Source: Rhodobacteraceae bacterium Araon29 (lineage in GTDB: Bacteria > Pseudomonadota > Alphaproteobacteria > Rhodobacterales > Rhodobacteraceae). Taken from it: a DNA stretch of 64,000 nucleotides. The stretch lies in assembly GCA_039640505.1 (NCBI GenBank), contig CP046865.1, positions 2,533,501 through 2,597,500 on the forward strand, read 5' to 3'. A program made the translations under genes and the position numbers. Below the pieces are notes generated by a model. That model had not been told where the DNA came from and searched no databases. It was given only the letters and a program-made list of their open reading frames with translations. Positions 1 through 10,353 of the stretch are shown here, in pieces (position 1 is the stretch's first letter; each line of letters begins with the position of its first letter).

Positions 1-15
1 ATTTTTTATTTATCT

Positions 16-3000
16 TTAATCATCATCATCTTCCGTCAATAACTCGATCAGATTTACCCGTGCGTTATTAAGTTCGCGGATATCCGAAATTATTTTCATT
101 GCGTTGATGCTGATGTTGCTTGTGATTTCCTGAGCAACCATAATGTTGGTGTTCAGTGCGTGCGGTAAATCAATCTCTTCTCCGTTTACTGTAATACTTG
201 ATGCGCCGCTTATTGTAGCATGGGTGGTTTGCCGAATGTCATAGAATTCAAAGCCTGCATCCCAACTTCCGCCCAGCACAGAAAAATGACTACCCAGTTG
301 GGATGCCAGCGAAGTGCTGCTTCCGAACTGGGTTTCAAATTTGCCCGTATCAAAGAAAGCCCCAAATGAGGTATTGCTGCCGTATATATTACTGAAAGTA
401 AATGAACCTGTCTCAAGAGTAAGCTGGTTCGATTCAGATTGTATCAAACCACCAATAAGGTTGGTATCGCCTTGGACTACGATATTGACTGATTCAGTTC
501 CAATGATGCCTGACTGATCCTCAACCCAAGCTACACTTGCGACCTCTCCTTTAATACCAAAATCAAAGCTCACAGATGTCGGCATAAAATCAGCGTCTGT
601 CCCAAGTCCAAGTCCAAGGTGAAAACCAAACATGTTTGATGCAACCGTTTCTTGAAGACTTTGAATGGTAAGGTCACCACCTACAGTTAGAGCTATATTA
701 TTGCCTCCCAAAACAGCTCCAATAATGTTAGTATCGCCGCCGCTGTTTGCAATCAGGTCCTCTGTTGCTGTGACACTTGAGTTCACATAGGTCGTGGTTG
801 TTGCATAGCTGTGAGAAAACTTCATATCAAGGCTAAATCCGAATCCGGTGGGGTTCCAGCCATCCAAGGGTGCTGATACTCCAATACCTGCCCCAAATCC
901 AATGCTGTTTGCGAAAGTCTGGTTCTCCGCCGCGATAAAAGAGATATCTTCGCCGGCGGTGAGGTAAATATTCTCTCCCTGGATTATTGAACCTATACCT
1001 GTAAGGCTACCACCCGCATTGATGGACACGTCATGGCCGGCATGGATGGTCGAAGCAACAGTCGTTGTCGAGCTGCTGGTGGAGTTGTCAACTTTGAAAT
1101 TCGCATTTGCAAAAAACGACCCGATGGACCCCTGTAGAAGACCGTTAATGCTGGCTTCTAGGCCAATGTTGAAGGCGAACGAAGAGCTGGTTGTATCCGT
1201 ATTGGTTGATTCTGTGCCGGGTTTTATAATTATATCTCCTTCGCTGGTAATCGTAATGTCTTCTCCGGCAAGCATGCCTGAGCCTATAAAGTTGAAATCA
1301 ATTCCAGTTTCGATATATATGTTATCGCCCGCGATCAAGTTTGAACCTTGTGACGTAGTCGTCTCAGTGGTGGTAGTTGTGTTGTTATGCTCAACTCCAA
1401 AGCTTGCTTTGATTTTCAGGAGTATAAGCTCCTTCAGACCGTCCTCATCATGTTTTACAAAGGCCGCGTATTTTTCCAGCTCTTTTTGGAGTTTCTCGAC
1501 AGAATCTTGGAATGCTAGAGTTGCATTAAAAACTTCTGCGATGGAAGCAGCACCGTGAATGGCGCTCAGAAGATCATCCGAGTCTTCCAAAGCAACCCCC
1601 GCATTTTGGACAGCAGTCTGAATTGCCATAAATTTCTTATAGGCGGCTGAAATTGCGTCTAATGCGGGACTATTAAGTCCAACTGTAAAGCCAACGAATG
1701 TGTAATCCTCATGGGTCGTCAGGGTCATTTGGTTGTGCACCGCGGCGATAGTTACATTGCCTTCGGCATCTATCTTGATGTCACCTGTCGCGGTGATCAC
1801 CGAACCCTCAATCGTTGTATCCCCTCCATCTATAATCACGACGTTGCCCGGGTTTTCGGATGTTCCTGCCGTTACGATCGTTCCCGCGTGTGTGAGATTG
1901 ACTAGACTTGAGCTGTCATTATCTACCGTTAGGCCAGCCGTTATTTTAAACGTAGACTCTTTTGGAAAGTCAGGCAGTCCAATACCTACCCCAAGGCTCC
2001 AGCTTGAGTTCGACATATTTACCCAGCTTTCAGATATAACTGTGGTTAAGGTTACATCGTCTCCCTCGAAAAAAATGTGTTGTCCAGCTGTAAATTGTGC
2101 CGCTTCTGAATAGATATCACCAGAAGCTTTGATCAAAATATTGCCGCCCGCAATCGCTTGTGTGGCGGAAACGTTTTCCATCCATTTTTCAACCGTATTT
2201 TTTTCATGTCCGAAGAGTGAGAACCAGCTTCCTTCGCTACCAACAGAAAGCCCTGTCTCGGATGTAGAATTTTCCGTATGGGTTACATTTATTGAGGCAT
2301 GAAATAGGATAGACGCATCTTCCATAACAAGCTCGCCGTCAAAATCATAACCTGCCGTCAAAAGCATGTTTCCACCGGACTCTAGTATAACGGTGTCAAG
2401 AATAACGCCCGTCTCGCCAGAAATCACCAGTTGTCCGCCCGCAATCACGACAGTTGGAACCTCACTCTCTTGATAGTAAAAACTATATGTGGAACTTGAG
2501 TATAGGAAATCCGTCGTATTACTGCTTGAAATTAATTCAGATGAGCTGGTGATTGAGTCGAAATCAATATGTTCGCCTGCAATTAGGATATTACCCTGCT
2601 CAGAAAGTATATTTGCACCGGTGACCTGAATTTGCCCTTCTGGCGCAAGAATTTGAACCCCTTGATCCCCAGATATTTCGCCGGTTATGGCCGTAGTGAT
2701 GGCCGATGCGTCGATATCAACGAGTGGGTCACCAAAAAAGAGCGTGGGATTGGGCGTAAATGTCTCACTTGAAGAAGAAATTGTATATGTTGCTGCTTCT
2801 ATGGAAATGTCGCCATTTTCTGAATTTAAACTTATAAATTCTGTCGTCGTTATTACAGGTGCCAAACCATAAATATCACCTTTAGCTGAGATTACGATAT
2901 TGCCTGTTCCTGCAGCGTCTCGGAAATTTATAATTCCTTGGTCGGTTTCCGCCTCGGTAATTTCATTGATAGCAGCAGCATCCAGTTCTATGCGGCTAGC

Positions 3001-6000
3001 ATAGTCTTGGTCATGAGCAGTGATTGAGACCCCAGCTAAAGGAGCTATATTATGTTCGCGTTCCCAAACTTTCTTATATTGGCAGGCGTTAAGAGGTAAA
3101 TTATCACAGCCGCCGTCCCAACGCCATTCTTCACGAGTCAGATCTATGCCGTCTCTATTCGCGTTCAAGTTAACTGAACCAGCATTTATAATGACACCAC
3201 CACCAGCTATTATCTTTGAAGATACCAAATTAAACTCTGACTCTTCGCCCGAAGAAACGATTCCTATGTCATTGGTTGCTGTGAGGACTGAAATTAAATT
3301 GGTATGGGTGGTTTTCACTTCAGAACCCCCGATGGCATCAAAGTCATAGGGATATTCATTGGGATCTGTAGTATCCCAGTATTTTTCCTCATAGACTGAA
3401 GTATAATAAGACGATACGTGGATATCACCTCCAGCCTGAATAAATAGATCGCCTAATATACCAAGGTCAGCACTGCCTTCCGCATCAAGACTGGAATGCG
3501 AAACAGTGATCGAACCTGCTGTAAACAACGATATAGCTGCGGCAGAGATTTGGACTTTATTATTATCCTCACCTTCATCATTTCTTCCGATCTTAATTTC
3601 GCCGCCTTCTACATCTGTAGTTTTAATAAACAATCGGTCAGAAGCATCTATCCAACCTTTGACCGAAACACTGCTGTCTGCGATCAGTGCAATCTTTCCA
3701 CCAGTTATTGTGCCTGTGGTGATTGTTCCACCTGTTATGATAGTATCAGCCGTGCCCGATATTATTTCTCCAGTGCCGCTTTCGATGATGTCGGCAGAAA
3801 TACGTACATCTCCGTTTTCTCCATCAATTAAGCCACTGTTTGTGATGGAGTTAGATCGCAGTAACTGATCCTCGTCATCTATTCCTCTGCCAAGATAAAT
3901 TTTCCCACCGGCACCCCTTACAAGGCCACTTTCAGATATATTTATGGTTTCAGCAAAAAGCGCAGTGCCTTCGCCGCCGCGCACTTCGCGGTTCACGTTG
4001 ATCGCTGAATCTCCACTAACTCGTACAACCAGGTGTTTTAAGGATAACAGGCTACCCAAGTTCGAAATGCTACCAGCTTCAACTGCGATTGCGCCCTCTG
4101 TTGAATTAACTTCACCCAAAGAGTCGAAGCTGTCAGTAACGACAATTGCATTTCCTGTACTTGTGGTCAAAATCCCATTGCTACCAATGGAAACAGCAGT
4201 GCCCGCAACCGGTTTTTCTTCATCATTAATCTCGGCCGCTAAAACAATGTCATCAACAGCTGATACATTCGAATTAACTATTATCTCATCTGCCAGCAAC
4301 AAAGCTACACCACCGGCTGTTACATTAGAGCCTTCGAGCAGTGTGAGCGAGTTTTCAAGCATTAGGTTTACATTACCATCAACTGCATCATAGCTCATAC
4401 CCCCGGAAAGGTCTGTTCCGGCAATCAAAATATCTCCTCCAGACATAATTTGGCTATTAGTAGCCTCAATATTGTCGGCGAAAATTATAACATCGTCGAG
4501 ATTACTCGATATAGCGCTACTATTAATTTCAATATTTGACGCTCGTGCGATTGTATTATCATCATTAACATCGGCACCAAAAGCGATCATTCCGTCAGCT
4601 GTTACATCGCCTGTTAAACGAATGTCATCGCCAAACACGCTAGCGGTGATACCAGCTATTATTGCACCATCCAATTGCGCAATTTCTGCGCCGCGAATAT
4701 CAATATAGCCATCCTCTGCCGAGAGCTCACCTAATTGCACGTTCCCATCAGCAAATACCCTGATATTGCCAGTTTTAGATTTCGCATTGCTAGAGTTTTC
4801 AATCACATTGCCAAAGAAAACAATATCACCGTTTGTAGTGAATAGGTCAGTGCGAATGTTTATGCTGTCTGCCTGGATGGGTACACTGTCCCCATCCTCA
4901 TCGGGAGACTGTTCAACACTAGCAGCGAAAAGAATACCGCTTCCAGCCGTTACCGAAGATGTCAAAATGGGGCTTCGCGAAGCCTTGATGACCGGAGAAA
5001 GGATAGTGACGAATTCGTTAGCTGTAACATCGCCAGTTAGGTTTACCCATCTAGAAGCGGTGACGTAAACATCACCACCTTGGGCGTCAAGCTTTCCAAG
5101 ATTTCTAGCGATTACGGAGTCTATAAGGACAGAGCCATTTAGTGCTGTATAGCTTCCTCTGTTGTCAACAGTGTTACCGCCAATCACGACATTACCATTT
5201 TTCGCCAGAATGGCACCACTCGAGCGAACGGCTCTCGCGTTGATCAAATTGTTCTCACTGTCCGCACCGCCTGACAGAACAATATGGTTTTCAGCTGTTA
5301 CGGCAAAGTTGCCTGTTTCTATAACACCGCCCAGTAAAGTAAGCTGATCACCAGAGGTTATATCCTGAGTTAAGGTTACACCTGTACTGGCATCAATATG
5401 CAGTGATCCGCCGGCGTTCAGTTCTCCCATATTGTTGATCGTATCTGCTTTGATGGCGATACCACCTGACGTGTTTGAAAGACTACCGTGGTTGAAAATT
5501 TCATCTGCAACTACAACCAATTCACCTGCACTACTTGAAATTTGAGCTGAACTTTTAAAGTAACTAGCACCGGTCAAGCGAGTTTCGTCATCAAGTGATC
5601 CACCAATAAAGACATCTTTTGCCACAGTCAGATCATTTTCTGCCAGATCAAGCTTATCGCTCAAAAGGACTAGCTGATCACCGGTTGTGATATCTCCGCT
5701 ATTTGTGATTTGTTTTCCGGCTGACATCATGACAAATCCATTAGTGGCGTTAATCTCAGCCGAATTTGTGATCTCGTCAGTCATGGAGAATTGAATAGAG
5801 CCTTCGGAGGTGGTCACAGAGCCTGTATTTACCAGCACATCGCCAATTGCAAAAATATTTCCGCTTGTAGATGTCAAATCAGCCGAATTGTTAATCTGTG
5901 ATGCGTCTGACACCGCTCCAGTATCATCCATTCCACCGGCAATCAGAATGCCGTCGATGCCAGTTTTCCAAGCATCGCCAGATGCATTAAGGATGTCACT

Positions 6001-9000
6001 TAATACAACAATACCACTATGAGCAGTGATGTCTCCACTAACAGTAAGTGTATCATCAGCTGTTAGGTAAACCGAATCTGCGATTACTGCTGCTAAATCC
6101 CCTATCGTCGAGTCAACATGAACTGTGCCTTGTTCTGCTTTGAGGTAATGGGAATCAACATTATCGCCAATAATCGAGGCAGAACCTTCAAGGCTCGTAA
6201 TGTAGCGGTGGTTAAGCACGGATCCGGCACGGATCATATTACCATCCTCATCAAAACCACCTGCAATGACCACATTGTCAACCGCTTTGATTTGGTTAAA
6301 ATGGGGCGCAATTTCAGAAGTTTGGAAATCATTTGTTACAATCTGAATAGCTTCGTGGGATAATATACGACCTGAAAGTAACATGGAGTCAGAGGCTTTA
6401 ACAAAGGTCGTACCTCCTCCCATGAGAAGGTTATGGAATGAGGCCATGGAATAAATATTTCGGACAGAAAGTGTGTCACTATCTATAACCACATTCCCGC
6501 GACTGGATCTAACATCAAGAATATTGATGTCATCGCTTGTAAGGATCACATCACCATTTTTTGAATGGACCTTGGCGTTTTCAGATGAAATAGTTGCCCC
6601 GCGCAATAGCACTTCATCATCAATAAGACCCCCATGCATGACAATCGATCCGTCCGCAATCAGGTCGGCATCTTCTAGCTGCGAGATCGCAGCAGATTGC
6701 ACGACAATTCGGCCATCAATCTCAACCTGATTATGGAACTTGACAGATTTTTCACCTGTCAGGCGCAGATCACCTGTCTCAATCTCAATATCCCCAATGA
6801 GTGAAATGGTCTCAGCATTAAGCCCGATTCCATCGATCCCGCCTTTAATAAGATATGGCGTTTCTATATTAACTGCAGAAATCGCTACTCCACCCAGTTG
6901 GCCAATGATATCGCCGTTAATATTTAGATTTTGAGTGTACTCTAAATTACCCTCCTGATCCACAGACCCGGCAATCAGAATATTATTCTCTGCGATCACA
7001 TCCCCAAAACCATTATCTTTAGTGACAATTGAGTCCGGAGCAAGCAGCTGGATGTCACTACCAGTCACACCGCGCATAATTTTGAGACTTCCCTTACCAA
7101 TAGCAAGACTCACAAGTCCTTCGGGCGCTTTAAAAGCTCCCTGCCAGGCATTCTTGTTAACAATTTCTCCTACGTTGAAATATATGTTTCCGTTATTGGC
7201 AGTAAAATCTGTTGATCTTGTATCTCCAAGTCGGTCAGCCACAACCACAATATTACCAAGCTCAGAGGTAATATTACCAGCTGCGGAGCAGCAATGTTGG
7301 CTTGCAAAAACGGTGGTAGCCTCAATCGAATCATCCTCACCCCTTTTGGCAACAATCACTGAACCAACCGCGTCTATAGTCCCGCCGCCTTTTTTAGCGT
7401 TAATAAAACCATTGTCGCTAAATATAAGCACATCACCATCTGATTTAAGCGTCCCACCACCCTCAAGCAAAGAGACGCTTTCAAGAACAATTGTTCCCGC
7501 AGCATCAAGTGTAGTGCTCTGGTTCATCAATAGCTTATTGGCCGACAAGACAATGTTGCCATTTTCGAAACCCTCATTCATAAAGGTTGAAATGGTAGTT
7601 TTCTTGATATTTATTTCTTCAGCTGCACTCGCGTAGAAGCCGGAAAAAGTGTAATTACTATTTCCCAGATCGATATTCAGCGCTTCAAGGTCAATTACGC
7701 CTCCCACTTCCACCACTGAAAGGTCGTCATTAGTTTGCTCCAAAAGTTTGTCGTTGCTGAAGTCAAGATCTCCATCTGACTTTATACGAAAGTGTCCAAT
7801 TGTGTTAGTGGATCCGTATTGAACGTTACCTCCGGTGAAAATAGCTATATCGCGCCCGGCCCACGCAGAATCGTAACTAACTTCGCCATTCGCCGCAATC
7901 ATAGTTGATCCGGATGTCAGAACATTGCCCAGAACAACCTGATCTTCTAGAAATGCCGTGCCGTTGTCCCGCGTTGAAATCTCAAGATCACTTCCTTCAA
8001 CTAAAACTATCGACCCAGTTTCAGAGTATTCGATAAGATCCAAGCCAACTGAAGCTTCATTCAGCATGACTCTTTCTGCAATGATGTTGGCTGATTCTTG
8101 TGAAATGAGGTTTAGGACCGAAACAGAGCTGTTCCCCGCGTTTATGGAAGTGCCTTTGCCCGAAAAAATCTCATCTGAAGTCAATCCATCTGTGACGTTC
8201 ACCGTTGTGTTGCCCGCCCAGGTTTGCAAAGTGCTAGCGACAAGAGTACCAGCGTCTATCAAAAGTTCCTCATTGGCCTTAATCGTGTTTACAATGATGG
8301 AGTCATCGCCAGTTAGGTCGAGGCTTCCTCCACTTACAATTTTAAGTGCTGCAATATTTGTGGCTTCAATGCTGATGTCATCATTGGCGGCAACGGCCAC
8401 AGCACCAAATGATGTTTTGACAATCGCATCAACCGTTCCGTTCGCGGCAATCTGTTCAACGCTCAAACCACCTTTTTCAGCTCTTAAATCAATATCCCCC
8501 CCTGCAGCAAAGAGGCCGACATTGATGTTTGCGCCCTTTGCGTCACTTAAAATATCAACGTCACTCAAAACAGCTTCTGCAGAGATACCACCCAATCCAT
8601 GCTTACCAAACGATACTAGCGCCACCGAACCTTCTCGGCTCTCAACAGTCTGTAAGTTTATTGCTTTATTGGTACTAAGTTTGATATTTCCCTCGGCCAC
8701 AGTCCGATTAATGTTAATCCCGCGTCCAAGTGACCTAATAGAAATGGTATCACCAGAATACAGATTAACGCCCAGGTCTTTTTTAACCCGCTCTGCGTTG
8801 ACCTCCTGCTTTGCCCAGATGTTGACCGCACCACCTGCAACAATCGTATCAAAAAGGACCGATCCCTTATTTGACTTAAGAACTACAGAACCTTGGGATG
8901 ATGCCCTGCTTGATAAGGTAATGTGCGATCTGGCAGTGACACCTATATCGCCCTGCGCATTAATAGAATGTATCTTTACGCTGGATGATTTACTTTCTGC

Positions 9001-9771
9001 AGAAACATCAGCGTTCGAGTGAACAGGTTTGTTCAAAGTGATAGCGCCGTCAGCGGATAGAGCTAAACCTCCAACACCTGCCCCGATCACACCCCTAGTG
9101 TTTACCCCCAAACCCTTTTCTGTTGAAACAAGGCTAATCTGATCCGCATGCATCGCTTTATTCAACTGGATCGCGTAATCCGGCCTTCCTGAGGCCGCGC
9201 CTAAAGGCGTGTGTGTAATCGCGTCACCCTCAGCCGAAAAGCTGGTTATGTTACGACCAGCAAGAACGCGTAAAGTTTTACCGTAAACTGTCCAGTTTGA
9301 AGAGACGGAACGCGCAATTATGTCAAGAACTTCAACATTCCTGAAGTCATGTTTATATGTTTTAGAAAAATCAATCGATCCACCGGTAACTTTGAACCCA
9401 TCAAGTTGGCCACCTGTGATAATTGCTTTACCAGTCGTCAACGTAGCGTGAGGCGTGTTAGAAAAACCGCATCTTTTACAAAGAATTCCATTAGGGTTTG
9501 CAACGACTACAGAAGCCTGTTGCCCGGCCACTTCTAAAATCCCATCCAGAGTAGATGAATTGCTGGATGTAACTTCGTTCAGAATGACACTCGCGATCCC
9601 ATCATTTACAAGGTTCGGGTTGCCAGAAATCGTCCCGGCGACCCCTGTAATTGTAGCACCGGCTAAAGGAGCCGCGTTGTTTAGAACAGCACCTTCACGA
9701 GAAACTGAGAATTCAATAAACTTGTTATGAGACAACCCCTGACTGTTAGCAGCGGCGATGTTCACAATCAC
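16..9771 (-). CDS. Giant filamentous-haemagglutinin-like exoprotein (TpsA type), main reading frame, cut off from its signal peptide
   Basis: This 3251-codon frame reads as a two-partner-secretion exoprotein. The first ~250 residues form the TPS secretion domain: NPNL at 51-54, NPNGI at 92-96 and a CxxC pair at 98 and 101 followed by GF, as in the FhaB family. The rest is low-complexity beta-helix sequence. Roughly the last third carries serine/threonine-rich and glycine-rich stretches typical of haemagglutinin repeats. The C terminus is an acidic EDDDD tail with no toxin or nuclease domain that I recognise. By family it would be exported through a TpsB pore and act as a surface adhesin. The frame has no signal peptide: it opens at an internal GTG. 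The true N terminus lies in the next frame upstream (9768-9983), separated by one base in a run of eight G on the coding strand. No TpsB gene is visible; one could lie beyond base 1. Base composition is visibly AT-richer than the housekeeping genes to the right. Confidence 0.85.
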   Translation of the reverse strand: MIVNIAAANSQGLSHNKFIEFSVSREGAVLNNAAPLAGATITGVAGTISGNPNLVNDGIASVILNEVTSSNSSTLDGILEVAGQQASVVVANPNGILCKRCGFSNTPHATLTTGKAIITGGQLDGFKVTGGSIDFSKTYKHDFRNVEVLDIIARSVSSNWTVYGKTLRVLAGRNITSFSAEGDAITHTPLGAASGRPDYAIQLNKAMHADQISLVSTEKGLGVNTRGVIGAGVGGLALSADGAITLNKPVHSNADVSAESKSSSVKIHSINAQGDIGVTARSHITLSSRASSQGSVVLKSNKGSVLFDTIVAGGAVNIWAKQEVNAERVKKDLGVNLYSGDTISIRSLGRGININRTVAEGNIKLSTNKAINLQTVESREGSVALVSFGKHGLGGISAEAVLSDVDILSDAKGANINVGLFAAGGDIDLRAEKGGLSVEQIAANGTVDAIVKTSFGAVAVAANDDISIEATNIAALKIVSGGSLDLTGDDSIIVNTIKANEELLIDAGTLVASTLQTWAGNTTVNVTDGLTSDEIFSGKGTSINAGNSSVSVLNLISQESANIIAERVMLNEASVGLDLIEYSETGSIVLVEGSDLEISTRDNGTAFLEDQVVLGNVLTSGSTMIAANGEVSYDSAWAGRDIAIFTGGNVQYGSTNTIGHFRIKSDGDLDFSNDKLLEQTNDDLSVVEVGGVIDLEALNIDLGNSNYTFSGFYASAAEEINIKKTTISTFMNEGFENGNIVLSANKLLMNQSTTLDAAGTIVLESVSLLEGGGTLKSDGDVLIFSDNGFINAKKGGGTIDAVGSVIVAKRGEDDSIEATTVFASQHCCSAAGNITSELGNIVVVADRLGDTRSTDFTANNGNIYFNVGEIVNKNAWQGAFKAPEGLVSLAIGKGSLKIMRGVTGSDIQLLAPDSIVTKDNGFGDVIAENNILIAGSVDQEGNLEYTQNLNINGDIIGQLGGVAISAVNIETPYLIKGGIDGIGLNAETISLIGDIEIETGDLRLTGEKSVKFHNQVEIDGRIVVQSAAISQLEDADLIADGSIVMHGGLIDDEVLLRGATISSENAKVHSKNGDVILTSDDINILDVRSSRGNVVIDSDTLSVRNIYSMASFHNLLMGGGTTFVKASDSMLLSGRILSHEAIQIVTNDFQTSEIAPHFNQIKAVDNVVIAGGFDEDGNMIRAGSVLNHRYITSLEGSASIIGDNVDSHYLKAEQGTVHVDSTIGDLAAVIADSVYLTADDTLTVSGDITAHSGIVVLSDILNASGDAWKTGIDGILIAGGMDDTGAVSDASQINNSADLTSTSGNIFAIGDVLVNTGSVTTSEGSIQFSMTDEITNSAEINATNGFVMMSAGKQITNSGDITTGDQLVLLSDKLDLAENDLTVAKDVFIGGSLDDETRLTGASYFKSSAQISSSAGELVVVADEIFNHGSLSNTSGGIAIKADTINNMGELNAGGSLHIDASTGVTLTQDITSGDQLTLLGGVIETGNFAVTAENHIVLSGGADSENNLINARAVRSSGAILAKNGNVVIGGNTVDNRGSYTALNGSVLIDSVIARNLGKLDAQGGDVYVTASRWVNLTGDVTANEFVTILSPVIKASRSPILTSSVTAGSGILFAASVEQSPDEDGDSVPIQADSINIRTDLFTTNGDIVFFGNVIENSSNAKSKTGNIRVFADGNVQLGELSAEDGYIDIRGAEIAQLDGAIIAGITASVFGDDIRLTGDVTADGMIAFGADVNDDNTIARASNIEINSSAISSNLDDVIIFADNIEATNSQIMSGGDILIAGTDLSGGMSYDAVDGNVNLMLENSLTLLEGSNVTAGGVALLLADEIIVNSNVSAVDDIVLAAEINDEEKPVAGTAVSIGSNGILTTSTGNAIVVTDSFDSLGEVNSTEGAIAVEAGSISNLGSLLSLKHLVVRVSGDSAINVNREVRGGEGTALFAETINISESGLVRGAGGKIYLGRGIDDEDQLLRSNSITNSGLIDGENGDVRISADIIESGTGEIISGTADTIITGGTITTGTITGGKIALIADSSVSVKGWIDASDRLFIKTTDVEGGEIKIGRNDEGEDNNKVQISAAAISLFTAGSITVSHSSLDAEGSADLGILGDLFIQAGGDIHVSSYYTSVYEEKYWDTTDPNEYPYDFDAIGGSEVKTTHTNLISVLTATNDIGIVSSGEESEFNLVSSKIIAGGGVIINAGSVNLNANRDGIDLTREEWRWDGGCDNLPLNACQYKKVWEREHNIAPLAGVSITAHDQDYASRIELDAAAINEITEAETDQGIINFRDAAGTGNIVISAKGDIYGLAPVITTTEFISLNSENGDISIEAATYTISSSSETFTPNPTLFFGDPLVDIDASAITTAITGEISGDQGVQILAPEGQIQVTGANILSEQGNILIAGEHIDFDSITSSSELISSSNTTDFLYSSSTYSFYYQESEVPTVVIAGGQLVISGETGVILDTVILESGGNMLLTAGYDFDGELVMEDASILFHASINVTHTENSTSETGLSVGSEGSWFSLFGHEKNTVEKWMENVSATQAIAGGNILIKASGDIYSEAAQFTAGQHIFFEGDDVTLTTVISESWVNMSNSSWSLGVGIGLPDFPKESTFKITAGLTVDNDSSSLVNLTHAGTIVTAGTSENPGNVVIIDGGDTTIEGSVITATGDIKIDAEGNVTIAAVHNQMTLTTHEDYTFVGFTVGLNSPALDAISAAYKKFMAIQTAVQNAGVALEDSDDLLSAIHGAASIAEVFNATLAFQDSVEKLQKELEKYAAFVKHDEDGLKELILLKIKASFGVEHNNTTTTTETTTSQGSNLIAGDNIYIETGIDFNFIGSGMLAGEDITITSEGDIIIKPGTESTNTDTTSSSFAFNIGLEASINGLLQGSIGSFFANANFKVDNSTSSSTTTVASTIHAGHDVSINAGGSLTGIGSIIQGENIYLTAGEDISFIAAENQTFANSIGFGAGIGVSAPLDGWNPTGFGFSLDMKFSHSYATTTTYVNSSVTATEDLIANSGGDTNIIGAVLGGNNIALTVGGDLTIQSLQETVASNMFGFHLGLGLGTDADFMPTSVSFDFGIKGEVASVAWVEDQSGIIGTESVNIVVQGDTNLIGGLIQSESNQLTLETGSFTFSNIYGSNTSFGAFFDTGKFETQFGSSTSLASQLGSHFSVLGGSWDAGFEFYDIRQTTHATISGASSITVNGEEIDLPHALNTNIMVAQEITSNISINAMKIISDIRELNNARVNLIELLTEDDDD

Positions 9772-9983
9772 TGCACCATTCGACGATTCACCAAGAAAGG
9801 TCGAACCTTCCGCGACACTGATTCCCCCCCCGATGCGGCATTTGCTATGGTCGCAAAAGGTGGAAGAAAACCAATTACTAAACTTGATAAAATCGCAACA
9901 ACTTTTTTTCTGAATTTTCTGCCAACACCTTTGTTTACTTGAATATGTCTTTTCACATTTTGAATTTTTTGGATATCAAACAT
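9768..9983 (-). CDS. Signal-peptide leader of the giant exoprotein, terminated early by frameshift
   Basis: This 71-codon frame begins with an extended, basic signal peptide: lysine- and arginine-rich first ~30 residues, a hydrophobic stretch with LSSLVIGFLPPFA, and an ANAA cleavage region, as expected for a TpsA protein. Immediately after ANAASGG the frame becomes nonsense and stops. Adding one G to the run of eight (or removing two) restores a continuous reading through GISVAEGSTFLGESSNGAV into the TPS domain, which matches the usual start of FhaB-like proteins. The start is supported by a strong GGAAGAG ribosome site (coding strand) about seven bases before the ATG at 9983. The leader's TGA overlaps the GTG of the main frame (GTGA), so reinitiation is formally possible but would give a protein without a signal peptide. 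Confidence 0.8.
   Translation of the reverse strand: MFDIQKIQNVKRHIQVNKGVGRKFRKKVVAILSSLVIGFLPPFATIANAASGGESVSRKVRPFLVNRRMVQ
9824..9831. repeat. Homopolymer tract C8/G8 at the frameshift site
   Basis: Eight consecutive C on the + strand (G on the coding strand) lie just after the signal peptide codons of the giant exoprotein. With eight G the signal peptide and body are out of frame. With nine or six they are in frame. A tract at this position is the classic arrangement for slipped-strand phase variation. A sequencing error or a fixed null mutation is equally compatible with one sequence. Confidence 0.75.
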
Positions 9984-9987
9984 GTCA

Positions 9988-9995
9988 TCTCTTCC
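9988..9995 (-). promoter_or_regulatory. Ribosome binding site of the exoprotein leader
   Basis: On the minus strand GGAAGAG stands about seven bases upstream of the ATG at 9983. It is a good Shine-Dalgarno match and decides that translation starts in the leader frame rather than at the internal GTG at 9771. Confidence 0.6.
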
Positions 9996-10353
9996 GGGTT
10001 GCTAAATCGTTTCAATCTACTGAAAAAACATATACTTTAGTACTAGTTCACAAATTCGTTACCGGTTTTGTTATATCACTATTAGTCTTTTTTCAACTTT
10101 TTATTTAAAAAACTTACTTTAGGTATTTTACATATTCTTTAGTATGTATTACTGAATTGTAATATTAGAAACATTCCTGTTATAGACCAAACAAAATTGT
10201 GCTATTTCGATACTAAAAATTAGCACTAGCCCTTCTAAAAGTTATCTCCGACCCAAACATTTGTTAGCTTGAGTTCTATACTTTTTTAAACCAGCACAAA
10301 TTCTGTTAGGTATTCTCTAATTACATTGGCATCTGCCCTTTCAGAAGTGTCCA

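Noticed and set aside
1019-1558. 179-codon + strand frame inside the exoprotein gene
   Set aside because: Antisense shadow of the serine/threonine-rich repeats, with valine- and serine-run composition.
7958-9022. 354-codon open frame on the + strand inside the giant exoprotein gene
   Set aside because: It is antisense to a clearly coding beta-helix protein; long antisense frames arise from its repetitive codon use. The translation resembles no protein and there is no ribosome site.
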